Below are positions 17,910 to 25,931 of a stretch of DNA of 64,000 bases, one piece after another. The DNA comes from JALEFZ01 sp039817415. Lineage in GTDB: Bacteria; Bacteroidota; Bacteroidia; J057. Position 1 is the stretch's first letter; every line of letters begins with the position of its first letter. Below the pieces are notes generated by a model, which was not told the DNA's origin, ran no database searches, and saw nothing but the letters and a program-made list of their open reading frames with translations. The DNA lies in the NCBI GenBank assembly GCA_039817415.1, contig JBCBVV010000017.1, positions 1 to 64,000 of the forward strand, in the 5' to 3' direction. The position numbers were made by a program, and so were the translations under genes.

Positions 17910-19122
17910 TCTAATGCACAGCAAACCACAAGATTTTCCCTTCGTTTTAGCTGAGCTGAAAGTAGAGTGGGAGCGGGAGGCTAAGTATTTGCTTGATTGG
18001 TGGGAAAAGGAAATGGTTGACCATCAGAGGGGAGGATTTTATGGCAGAATTGATGCAGCCAATCAATTACATCCTGATGCAGATAAAGCTGTTATCCTAA
18101 ACACAAGGATTCTATGGACTTTTGCCTTGGCATCTCGAGAATTTTCTAGTTTGGCCTATCGAAAGATAGCCGATAGAGCTTATGAATATCTTCGAGCCTA
18201 TTTCATAGACAATGAATTTGGAGGAGTTTTTTGGATGGTCGATAAGGATGGGGCCATGGTCTCTGGAAAAAAACAAGTGTATGCCCAGGCCTTCGCCATT
18301 TACGCTTTATCAGAATATTACAGACTCACCTCTATACCGGCAGCCAAAGAAATGGCCCTCACATTTTTCCAATTGATTGAAGAAAAAAGCTTAGACAAAC
18401 AATTAGGAGGATACTGGGAGGCATTTGATCGTGAATGGGGTCCTTTAGAAGATCTTCGATTGGGAGGTTCAGATGCCAATGAACCTAAGACCATGAATAC
18501 CCATCTCCACATCTTGGAAGCCTATACAAACCTATATAGGATTGCTCCTACAGAAGAAATAGGACAAGCTACTAAGAATCTCATACTACTCTTTCAAGAA
18601 AGATTTATAGACGAATCTGGTCATATGCACCTATTTTTTGATGAAGAATGGGGCGTAAAGTCTCATGCTGTATCTTATGGGCATGACATAGAAGCCAGTT
18701 GGCTAATTTGGGAGGCGCTTGAAGTGCTTGGGGATGAAGAGCTCATGGAAGATTTGAAGCCTATCATCCTAAAAATGGCTAGGAATACCTTGGAAGAAGG
18801 AATTGATACAGATGGGGCCTTGGTCAATGAGAAGCATGCAAATGGAGAGATTGACAGAGACCGTATTTGGTGGGTGCAGTCTGAGGCCATGGTAGGTGCC
18901 ATGAATGCCTTTCGTCTCACTGAAGACACCTTTTATTTGGATCAACTACATGGCATTTGGGATTATACCATTAGCCAGATCAAAGACCATCAAGGGGGTG
19001 AATGGGTATGGGGCAAACAGGCAGATGGGCAATTGATGCCAGGCCACGACAAGGCAGGTCCATGGAAGGCTCCCTACCATAATGTAAGAGCCCTAATTGA
19101 ATGTATTAGTCGCACACCTTAG
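17902..19122 (+). CDS. Cellobiose/mannobiose 2-epimerase (AGE superfamily)
   Basis: This (alpha/alpha)6-barrel enzyme converts the reducing-end mannose of mannobiose to glucose, giving Man-beta-1,4-Glc for the GH130 phosphorylase. The start is placed at ATG 17902, which overlaps the phosphorylase stop (ATGCCTGA); an upstream in-frame start at 17848 would overlap that gene by 62 bp. Family landmarks are the YGRID motif near residue 50, the KTMNTHLHILEAYTNLYR helix, SHAVSYGHDIEASWLIWEA and the C-terminal KAPYHNVRALIE, which carry the three His residues expected in the active site. It has no signal peptide, so it is cytoplasmic. N-acylglucosamine 2-epimerases belong to the same fold, but the operon context favours the disaccharide epimerase. 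Confidence 0.9.
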   Translation: MPDLMHSKPQDFPFVLAELKVEWEREAKYLLDWWEKEMVDHQRGGFYGRIDAANQLHPDADKAVILNTRILWTFALASREFSSLAYRKIADRAYEYLRAYFIDNEFGGVFWMVDKDGAMVSGKKQVYAQAFAIYALSEYYRLTSIPAAKEMALTFFQLIEEKSLDKQLGGYWEAFDREWGPLEDLRLGGSDANEPKTMNTHLHILEAYTNLYRIAPTEEIGQATKNLILLFQERFIDESGHMHLFFDEEWGVKSHAVSYGHDIEASWLIWEALEVLGDEELMEDLKPIILKMARNTLEEGIDTDGALVNEKHANGEIDRDRIWWVQSEAMVGAMNAFRLTEDTFYLDQLHGIWDYTISQIKDHQGGEWVWGKQADGQLMPGHDKAGPWKAPYHNVRALIECISRTP

Positions 19123-19145
19123 TATATCAACCTAAATTCTAGCTC

Positions 19146-20906
19146 ATGAGATTCTTGCTACTCCTCTTGATCAGTTTGTTCTTTGTTGCCTGTTCAAAAC
19201 CAACAACGCCAAGGGAAAAAGACAATCGACCCAATGTGGTTATTATCTTGGCTGATGATCAAGGTTGGGGCGATCTGAGTCTCAATGGCAATCCTGTAGT
19301 TCAAACTAAACATATTGATAGCCTGGCCGCTAGCGGCTTGGTCTTAAGTAATTTTCTGGTGGAACCTGTATGTTCTCCAACGAGGGCTTCCCTTCTAACG
19401 GGCAGATATGCTGTACGATCTGGAGTAAGGTCTACCTCTGCGGGAGGAGAGCGAATGGATTTGGACGAATATACCCTTGCCCAGGCATTTTTAGATGCTG
19501 GATACAAAACCGGGGCATTTGGGAAGTGGCACAATGGTATGCAGCCACCCTACCATCCCAATTATAGAGGGTTCGAGGACTTTGTTGGATATTGTTCTGG
19601 CCACTGGGGAAGTTACGTCGATGCCTTGCTGGAAAGGAATAGGGAGTTCTTTACCTCAAAGGGTTACTTAACAGATGTTCTGACTGATGAGTGTATTCAA
19701 TTTATGGAGAAGAATCGGGACACTCCTTTTCTCGCGTATTTGGCTTTGAATACACCCCATTCACCTATGCAGGTTCCTGATAGCCTATGGGATCAATTTT
19801 CGGAAAAAGAATGGCCTGAACATAGGTATTCTGAAAAAGAAGACATCAACCATAGCCGCGCTGCCTATGCCATGGCAAAAAACATTGATGATAATGTAGG
19901 GAAAGTACTTGCCAGCCTAGAAGAGGCAGGTTTGAGAGAAAATACCATTATCATTTATTTCTCAGACAATGGCCCAAATGGCAATCGCTCTAATGGAGGA
20001 ATGAAAGGGCATAAGGGAAGTACAGATGAAGGAGGTGTGCGATCTCCTTTTGTGATTTCATGGCCAGAAAAAATTGCTCGTGCCCAAAACGAGCCCTACC
20101 TCAGCTCTGTTATTGACATCTTTCCTTCTTTGGTCGGTATGGCAGGCCTTGAATATCATGAAAAAAAGCCCTTTGATGGACAAGATATTAGCGGCTTGCT
20201 GCTGGGATTGGACTCTTTGAGGTGGGATAGAACAGTAGTAAATCACTGGCAGGGCAAAACCAGTATCAGAACCCAAGACTTCCGACTGGATCACGAGGGC
20301 AATTTATTTGACTTAAAGAATGATCCTGGACAACTCGAACCGGTCAATGAAACCCAACCGAAATTGAGAGATTCTTTATTGGCTTTTCAAGCCGAATGGC
20401 TAAAAAGTGTAGGCTCTGAGCTTCCTCCTACAGAAAATCGCCCTATTACTATTATGGGAGATAAGATTCAGATTCCTGCAAGAGATGGGCTGACAACAGG
20501 AAACATCAAACGATCCAACAGATGGCCAAATTGCTCCTTCTTCACCAATTGGACCCAGACAGAAGAGGAAATCAATTGGCCGGTTGAGATCATGGAAAAG
20601 GGAACCTATGAGTTGACCATCTTTGTGACCCTTCCAAAAGAGAATGTAGGAGTTGAAATGGGAATTACCCTCCAAGGAGACACGGTTAAAACTATCCTTG
20701 AATCATCTTTCGATTCCCCGCTTAGAGGGGCAGAATTTGACAGAATTCCTAGACAGGAATCTCTTGTAAAAGATTTTATGAAGGTGAAAGTAGGCCAAAT
20801 GAACTTAGAGGCAGGAAGGGACACCCTTAGGTTGATCGCGCTTGATATTCCTGGGGAAGGGGCGGTTGATTTTAGAATGATGAGGTTGGACCGAATAGAG
20901 GAGTAA
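19146..20906 (+). CDS. Lipoprotein sulfatase (type I, formylglycine-dependent) with extra C-terminal domain
   Basis: This 586-residue sulfatase has a lipobox with Cys16 (FFVACSKP). The metal-binding start is IILADDQGWGDLSLNGNP and the active-site Cys76 sits in VCSPTRASLLTG, the C-x-P-x-R signature that is converted to formylglycine. Further landmarks are GAFGKWH, NTPHSPMQVPDSLW and IIYFSDNGPNG. After the sulfatase core (ending near residue 420) comes a ~150-residue beta-rich segment (about 440-586) that resembles an accessory sandwich domain. It lies 23 bp after the epimerase gene, as the last gene of the mannan operon. A sulfatase is not part of the core mannobiose pathway and suggests a sulfated substrate. 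The maturase is not in this window. Confidence 0.9.
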   Translation: MRFLLLLLISLFFVACSKPTTPREKDNRPNVVIILADDQGWGDLSLNGNPVVQTKHIDSLAASGLVLSNFLVEPVCSPTRASLLTGRYAVRSGVRSTSAGGERMDLDEYTLAQAFLDAGYKTGAFGKWHNGMQPPYHPNYRGFEDFVGYCSGHWGSYVDALLERNREFFTSKGYLTDVLTDECIQFMEKNRDTPFLAYLALNTPHSPMQVPDSLWDQFSEKEWPEHRYSEKEDINHSRAAYAMAKNIDDNVGKVLASLEEAGLRENTIIIYFSDNGPNGNRSNGGMKGHKGSTDEGGVRSPFVISWPEKIARAQNEPYLSSVIDIFPSLVGMAGLEYHEKKPFDGQDISGLLLGLDSLRWDRTVVNHWQGKTSIRTQDFRLDHEGNLFDLKNDPGQLEPVNETQPKLRDSLLAFQAEWLKSVGSELPPTENRPITIMGDKIQIPARDGLTTGNIKRSNRWPNCSFFTNWTQTEEEINWPVEIMEKGTYELTIFVTLPKENVGVEMGITLQGDTVKTILESSFDSPLRGAEFDRIPRQESLVKDFMKVKVGQMNLEAGRDTLRLIALDIPGEGAVDFRMMRLDRIEE

Positions 20907-21056
20907 CCCATTTTTGATCTCGACCTGGCGATTCAAAAAAATATTACGATGATGCTTAAAGCCGAATAAATGGGAATATTTTATAGATAAGAAGCCCATC
21001 CCTTTATTTTTTGGGCTTCCTTGGTTAATTTCTACCAAAGCCAAGTCAAGTGTCCC

Positions 21057-21944
21057 ATGATGTCAAACCAAGAGCAACTTAGAGAAGGAGCGTTAGAAAA
21101 TCCCTTATTCAAGGCTTTTTCCTCAGAGCTCCAAGATGTCCTCCTATCCATATCTACCGAAAAGGCCTACGAACCGGATTCTTATGTATTCTATGCTTCA
21201 GAAACGGGTTCTAAGGACTTTTTTATTGTCTTAGAGGGTGAGTTATTGTTGAGTTTGAGCACAGGGGCTATCAAAACCTACAAGAAAGGAGATCTATTCG
21301 GTGAGGTCTCGGTCTTAAGTGATCGTCCCAGAATGGGATCAATCAGGGCCATTACCCAAGCAAGATTGTTGGCTTTTGATGGAGAAAAACTCTATGACAA
21401 AAGCTTATTTAGCCCAGAGGTCTCTTTGGAAGTTATTCATGGATTAAGCGGATATGTAATTGGCTACCTAAACGACGAAGAGTATCGCCAATCAACAAGA
21501 GTATTAATCAACCAAGGGGAAGGGGCCAACGTTGAGTTCAAAGAATCCTTAAGCAAAACCATTCGATCAAGGGTAATCAAGACGATTTGCGCCTTCTTCA
21601 ATACCCGCGGTGGAGTGATCTTACTTGGAGTAGATGATGACGGAAATGTGAAGGGGCTTGAAGTAGAATCTGAAAAAAAGTTAGACGAATACAAACTTAG
21701 TGTCATAGGCATCATCAAACGACAGGTAGGTTCGCAGTTTGGATCCTATTTAACCTTTAACAATGAAAAAATTGATGACAAATTGATTCTTAGAATCAAC
21801 TGTGTGGCTACTCCATTCCCAGCCATTTTTGAGACACAGCAAAAGGATCAAATCTTCTATATGCGATCAGGTCCATCAAATATTGTCGCCCCGAATATCA
21901 AGGAAATATTAAGCTACTATAAAGAGCGATTTATAAAGGGATAA
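21057..21944 (+). CDS. Cyclic-nucleotide-binding domain fused to Schlafen AlbA_2 domain
   Basis: This ~295-residue cytoplasmic protein starts at ATG 21057 (a second ATG is at 21060). Residues about 20-130 form a cNMP-binding fold, with GELLLSLSTG, KKGDLFGEVSVLSDRPRMG and SIRAITQARLLAFDGEKL matching the beta-roll and phosphate-binding cassette. The usual R-S-A core reads R-M-G-S here, so ligand binding may differ. Residues about 155-285 are an AlbA_2 (Schlafen-type, putative nucleic-acid-binding) domain: ANVEFKESLSKTI, FFNTRGGVILLGVDDDGN. AlbA_2 domains often accompany winged helices or helicases; here the Crp-type HTH is absent and AlbA_2 takes its place. It is a single gene with 150 bp upstream and 181 bp downstream. 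Its function is unknown; a cNMP-controlled nucleic-acid-binding protein is the working idea. Confidence 0.82.
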   Translation: MMSNQEQLREGALENPLFKAFSSELQDVLLSISTEKAYEPDSYVFYASETGSKDFFIVLEGELLLSLSTGAIKTYKKGDLFGEVSVLSDRPRMGSIRAITQARLLAFDGEKLYDKSLFSPEVSLEVIHGLSGYVIGYLNDEEYRQSTRVLINQGEGANVEFKESLSKTIRSRVIKTICAFFNTRGGVILLGVDDDGNVKGLEVESEKKLDEYKLSVIGIIKRQVGSQFGSYLTFNNEKIDDKLILRINCVATPFPAIFETQQKDQIFYMRSGPSNIVAPNIKEILSYYKERFIKG

Positions 21945-22125
21945 TGCTTCATATGTAGCAACATTCCCCATGAGCTAAGTCACTACCCTACCTAACGCTT
22001 GTCAGCCGTGTAGGACGGTTGAACATCCGTGTGTATTTCCTTTTCAAGCGGTCGTATCCCCTCCCAAATATCCCGTATCCTTGAGTAAATATGAGTAAGT
22101 AAAACCCGTTCAACAGTATTTACCT

Positions 22126-23022
22126 ATGAAAATCATTTTAAAGTCAATGACATTAGCCCTCCTCTGCATGTTTCTTACATCATGTGTAGTGATTAGGCAG
22201 GGAGAAGTTGGAGTAAAAAGAAAGTTTGGAAAAATAGCAGATGAACCTTTGTACGAAGGAGTAAAAGGATTGAATCCCTTTATTTCTACCATCATCCGCG
22301 TTCCTACAAGAACAGTTAACCTTGAAGTCCAGCTTCCACTCCCTTCAAAAGAGGGCTTGACCATCAATTCCCAAATTTCAATTTTGTACCATGTTCTCCC
22401 CTCTAAGGCTCCGACCCTAATCAAAGAAGTCGGTCGTCGATATGAGAGAGAATTAATTCTTCCTGTATTCCGTTCTGCAGTTGCCGATGTATCTGCCAGA
22501 TTTATGGCGAAGGATATGCACTCAGGTGCAAGGGGTGCCATTGAAAAAGCCATTGCGGAGAAAATGAATGAGATCGTTCAAGAAAGAGGTATTCTTATTG
22601 ACAATGTATTGATGAAGAGTATTCGTCTTCCTGATGGATTGACTAGAGCGATTGAAGAGAAGCTTCAAGCTGAACAAGAGGCTCAGCGTATGGAGTTTGT
22701 GAAGCAGCGTGAACAAGCTGATGCAGAAAGACGTGTGATTCAAGCTCGTGGTGAGAAAAATGCACAGATCATTGCAGCTGAAGCGGATAGAGCCGTATTA
22801 GAAATTCAGGCTGAAGGTCGTGCAAATGCCCTGAAAACGGAAGCCTCTGCCCAGGCCGAAGCCAATGACATGATCAATAAGTCTCTTTCTGAGGAGGTCC
22901 TTCGCTTCCGAGCAATTGAGTCCTTCTTGAAGTTGGCAGGATCTGAAAACAGTAAAATTTTGATTACCAATTCTGATGCTCCCTTTCTTGGGCTTCCACC
23001 CGAGTTAATTGATCAGAAGTAA
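22126..23022 (+). CDS. Prohibitin/SPFH-domain lipoprotein
   Basis: This 298-residue protein has a lipobox with Cys20 (MFLTSCVVIRQGEVGV). The SPFH/Band 7 domain spans about 22-200, with VGVKRKFGKI at its start and LIKEVGRRYERELILPVFRSA as the typical prohibitin core. A long charged alpha-helical coiled coil follows (about 185-265, rich in E, A, Q and R), then a C-terminal segment with RFRAIESFLKLA. Prohibitins form ring-shaped membrane scaffolds. Most bacterial versions use an N-terminal transmembrane helix, whereas here the anchor appears to be a lipid. It is a single gene followed by a strong terminator. Its role is not determined by context. Confidence 0.86.
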   Translation: MKIILKSMTLALLCMFLTSCVVIRQGEVGVKRKFGKIADEPLYEGVKGLNPFISTIIRVPTRTVNLEVQLPLPSKEGLTINSQISILYHVLPSKAPTLIKEVGRRYERELILPVFRSAVADVSARFMAKDMHSGARGAIEKAIAEKMNEIVQERGILIDNVLMKSIRLPDGLTRAIEEKLQAEQEAQRMEFVKQREQADAERRVIQARGEKNAQIIAAEADRAVLEIQAEGRANALKTEASAQAEANDMINKSLSEEVLRFRAIESFLKLAGSENSKILITNSDAPFLGLPPELIDQK

Positions 23023-23078
23023 TGATGCCCCATTCCCTTAATTGATTACACGAATACCCAACAAAGCGTATTCCTGAG

Positions 23079-23107
23079 GCGAGAGGATTTTTCCTCTCGC
23101 TTTTTTT
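23079..23107 (+). terminator. Rho-independent terminator after prohibitin gene
   Basis: A perfect 9-bp stem pairs GCGAGAGGA (23079-23087) with TCCTCTCGC (23092-23100) across a TTTT loop, followed by seven T residues. It lies 56 bp after the stop codon. Confidence 0.88.
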
Positions 23108-23360
23108 ATCCTGTCATTTTACGACCCAACTTCTCTATCATCTAGACATAAATCAAGGATACGACTGCCTAACTAAATTGAGAATCTACCTCACCATCAC
23201 ATCTGAGAATGAAGTTGACTCCCACTTGGGTAGGTAAAATCACTCAAATAGAAAAGACCAACCATTCTCCAGAATGGCTTTTTCTCCTCCTCAATAAAAG
23301 CTCAATAGCCATTTCTGCTACCAAAACCCTTTAAATATTAACTTAATGTAAACAAATATA

Positions 23361-23390
23361 TTGATTGAATGTTTAGTTTATTTATATTTG
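23361..23390 (+). promoter_or_regulatory. Predicted promoter of the exopolysaccharide operon
   Basis: TTG at 23361-23363 is followed after 19 bp by TATATTTG at 23383-23390. This matches the Bacteroidota housekeeping pattern (-33 TTG, 19-21 bp, -7 TAnnTTTG). Transcription would start near 23397, leaving a ~100-nt AT-rich leader before the TTG start of the polymerase gene. Confidence 0.55.
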
Positions 23391-23499
23391 GGATTGTTAC
23401 ATGTTGATACTTTATAAGTGTTGTAATAAGTGTGAAAGATTTGATTTTGTAAAATATTGGATGCGTGTAATATTGGTGTGTTGAAAAAAAGAAGCCAAA

Positions 23500-24966
23500 T
23501 TGAAGATAAAAGAATTACATATCGAAGGCTTATTGCAAAAGGTTTTTGCTGTCCTTGGAGGGATTGCAGGGCTGACAGTGATTTCATTTTTAATCATAAA
23601 AATGGGAATGCTAGGTGCCATCCTTTTTGCGGGTCTTCCTTTTGTATTCATTTATTTATACAAGCAATTTAAAACCCCTGAAACGGGTCTATGGATATCT
23701 TTGGTGATCTGCTGTATTTCTGCAGGTTTAACTCGATATATTCCAGCTCCTTGGGGACTAACCATTGATATATTCCTGTTTCTCTCTTTTGTTGCCTTCC
23801 TATTCATGCAGGAGAAAGGGGAGAGGTGGTCTTATCTCAGCCATGATTACGTAAAATTCAGTCTAGTTTGGTTTGGATTTATGGTCATTGAATTGGCCAA
23901 TCCAGAGTCTCGATCTATGGTTGCATGGTTTTATTCCATGCGTTCTATAGGAATTGACATGATTTTGTCAGTGGTTTTGGTCTTCCTTTTCCTTCGAGAT
24001 GAGAAACATTTCTACAAATTTGTAAATCTCATTTGTTGGCTCACCTTGGCAGCGGCCATTTGGGGGATGAGACAAAAATTCCTTGGAACCGATGCTGCTG
24101 AAAACAGGTGGTTAGCCAAGGAAGAAAATGGATCTACTCACCTTCTCTTCGGGGTGTTAAGGACATTTTCTTTTCATTCTGATGCAGGTCAATTTGGTGG
24201 TAACATGGCCATGATGACCACCATTGGAGGAGTGTTAGCCTTGGGGCCTCATCCTTTGAAAACCAAGATTTTCTACGCAGCTACGGCCTTGTTTGCCTTT
24301 ATCGGCTTTGGGATTTCTGGATCTAGAGGAGCTTTGGTAGCTCCAGCAGTTGGAGGAATTGTTTTTCTTTTCATGCAAAGAAACTTTCCTATCCTTATTC
24401 TAGGTTTGGTCATAGGTGGAGGCGCCTATGGGATGCTTAAATATACCATGGCTTTTCAGAATGTGGAAGCTGTCAGGCGCATGAGAACAGGGCTTGATCC
24501 AGACAATCCCTCTTTACACGCTAGATTTAGAAACCAAAAAACATACAGAAAATACCTTGCAAGCCGTCCCATTGGGGCTGGAATTGGTTCGGCAGGTTAC
24601 TGGGGGAAAAGATTTAGCCCAGGAACAGTTCCTGCCGAAACACCTACGGACTCCTACTTTGTCAGAATTTGGGCTGAAATGGGGATTATTGGCTTACTGC
24701 TCAACATTGCCATTCTAGGATATTGGATTGGACGAGCAGGAAATATCATATGGAATCTTCGAGATCCCATATTAGCTAACATGTGTTTAGCACTTTTCTG
24801 CGGCTTTATTGGAATGATATTTTCCAGCTATGGAAACCAAATTTTAAGTGGTTTTCCTACGAATATGATGCTGTACATCGGGAGTTCTCTTGTATGTCTA
24901 GCTCCCTTATATGAACGACAACGACTTAAGCGAATTCAAGAATCTCTTCAAGTAGAAGCATCATGA
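23500..24966 (+). CDS. O-antigen ligase/Wzy-type polysaccharide polymerase
   Basis: This 488-residue polytopic membrane protein has about 11-12 hydrophobic segments. It resembles the Wzy_C/O-antigen ligase family: a large loop precedes the late helices, with conserved-looking residues in SLHARFRNQKTYRKYL, GAGIGSAGYWGKRF and TPTDSYFVRIWAEMGIIG, where family members carry the ligase/polymerase loop. The start is a TTG at 23500; the next in-frame ATG (23602) would remove the first membrane helix, so TTG is preferred. It is the first gene of the operon and overlaps the next by 4 bp (ATGA). It probably polymerises lipid-linked repeat units at the periplasmic face. A ligase role cannot be excluded from sequence alone. 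Confidence 0.82.
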   Translation: MKIKELHIEGLLQKVFAVLGGIAGLTVISFLIIKMGMLGAILFAGLPFVFIYLYKQFKTPETGLWISLVICCISAGLTRYIPAPWGLTIDIFLFLSFVAFLFMQEKGERWSYLSHDYVKFSLVWFGFMVIELANPESRSMVAWFYSMRSIGIDMILSVVLVFLFLRDEKHFYKFVNLICWLTLAAAIWGMRQKFLGTDAAENRWLAKEENGSTHLLFGVLRTFSFHSDAGQFGGNMAMMTTIGGVLALGPHPLKTKIFYAATALFAFIGFGISGSRGALVAPAVGGIVFLFMQRNFPILILGLVIGGGAYGMLKYTMAFQNVEAVRRMRTGLDPDNPSLHARFRNQKTYRKYLASRPIGAGIGSAGYWGKRFSPGTVPAETPTDSYFVRIWAEMGIIGLLLNIAILGYWIGRAGNIIWNLRDPILANMCLALFCGFIGMIFSSYGNQILSGFPTNMMLYIGSSLVCLAPLYERQRLKRIQESLQVEAS

Positions 24967-25931
24967 GGAATGAGTACATACATACCGCCCCTAAGGTTGC
25001 GATCGTATCTGTAAACTTCAATCAGCCGGAGTTTACCAGAATTATGTTAGAATCCTTGAGAAAAATCACCTATCCGAACGTCGAGACCTGGGTGGTTGAT
25101 AACGGCTCAACGAAAGGGGATTTGGAAGCCATCGCAACCGAGTTTCCCGAGGTTCACTTTATCTTTTCAGAAAAGAATTATGGTTTCGCAGGAGGAAATA
25201 ACCTAGCCTTAGAAAGGCTGGAAGCTGATTATGTGCTCTTGCTCAACAATGATACGGAAGTGGATCCTGGCTTTTTAGAGCCCATGGTGGATCGCTTGGA
25301 AAAACATCAGGAGGTAGGCATCGTCAGTCCTAAGATTTTCTTTTTTGATCAACCTGATACCCTCCAATATGCTGGTACTACCCCTATTCATCCCATTACC
25401 AATAGAGGAAAGAAATTTGGGTATGGAGAAAAGGATCATGGACAATTTGATGAGAAGTCAGAGACAGCCTATCCTAATGGGGCGTGCATGTTGTTTAGAG
25501 GAAGATTCCTACAAGAAGTCGGACTCATTCACGAGCAATACTTCCTTTATTATGAGGAGCATGACTTTACTTGGAAGATCAAAGAAAGAGGCAATGAAGT
25601 CAACCTTCAGCCCGCAAGTAAAATATGGCATAAGGTATCTGCTTCCACCGGGAAAAATAGTCCTTTGAAAACATATTATCTCCATCGGAACAGACAGATG
25701 TTTAACAGGCGAAACTTATCTGGGATGACTTTCCTGCTAAGTAGCCTGTATTACTTCCTATTTGCCACCCCTAAAGCATTGATTCAACATATGCTAAAGG
25801 GAGATATGAGCTTAGCCTCCAAGGTTTGGGAAGCTACGATCTGGCATGCCAAGCACCTAGCTCTTCCCAAAGGAAGATTGTCTGAGTCCGCTGACATTAA
25901 ATGGGTTAAACCAAAAGAACAATGGGTATGA
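24963..25931 (+). CDS. Family 2 glycosyltransferase (rhamnosyltransferase-like)
   Basis: This 322-residue GT-A fold enzyme has nucleotide-binding motif IVSVNFNQPEFTRIML, WVVDNGSTKGD near residue 44, and the metal-site region LLLNNDTEVDPGF near residue 92. PNGACMLFRGRFLQEVG and YYEEHDFTWKIKERG provide the acceptor/catalytic region (E-E-H-D-F). These blocks match the WcaA/rhamnosyltransferase branch of GT2. No N-terminal membrane segment is seen; a hydrophobic patch near 258-275 may associate with the membrane. The start overlaps the polymerase stop in an ATGA, and the end overlaps the next gene, which shows translational coupling. The sugar donor cannot be read from the sequence. Confidence 0.88.
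   Translation: MRNEYIHTAPKVAIVSVNFNQPEFTRIMLESLRKITYPNVETWVVDNGSTKGDLEAIATEFPEVHFIFSEKNYGFAGGNNLALERLEADYVLLLNNDTEVDPGFLEPMVDRLEKHQEVGIVSPKIFFFDQPDTLQYAGTTPIHPITNRGKKFGYGEKDHGQFDEKSETAYPNGACMLFRGRFLQEVGLIHEQYFLYYEEHDFTWKIKERGNEVNLQPASKIWHKVSASTGKNSPLKTYYLHRNRQMFNRRNLSGMTFLLSSLYYFLFATPKALIQHMLKGDMSLASKVWEATIWHAKHLALPKGRLSESADIKWVKPKEQWV

Larger units (their letters stand above)
23023..23499. other. 477-bp intergenic region upstream of the exopolysaccharide operon
   Basis: No convincing gene is seen here. It contains the terminator of the prohibitin gene (23079-23107), a second weaker hairpin with a T-run (stem 23262-23267 with 23272-23277, then CTTTTT), and a Bacteroidota promoter match at 23361-23390. 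The last 110 bases before the polymerase gene are a very AT-rich leader. The second hairpin has no obvious plus-strand gene before it, so a short transcript or read-through control is possible. Confidence 0.5.

Noticed and set aside
20991..21019. 8-bp hairpin GAAGCCCA/TGGGCTTC between the sulfatase and cNMP genes
   Set aside because: The T-run is in the loop and none follows the stem, so it cannot be called a terminator with confidence.
22110..22553. 147-codon open frame on the minus strand
   Set aside because: It is antisense to the prohibitin gene, which has clear domain support; no motif or RBS supports the antisense frame.
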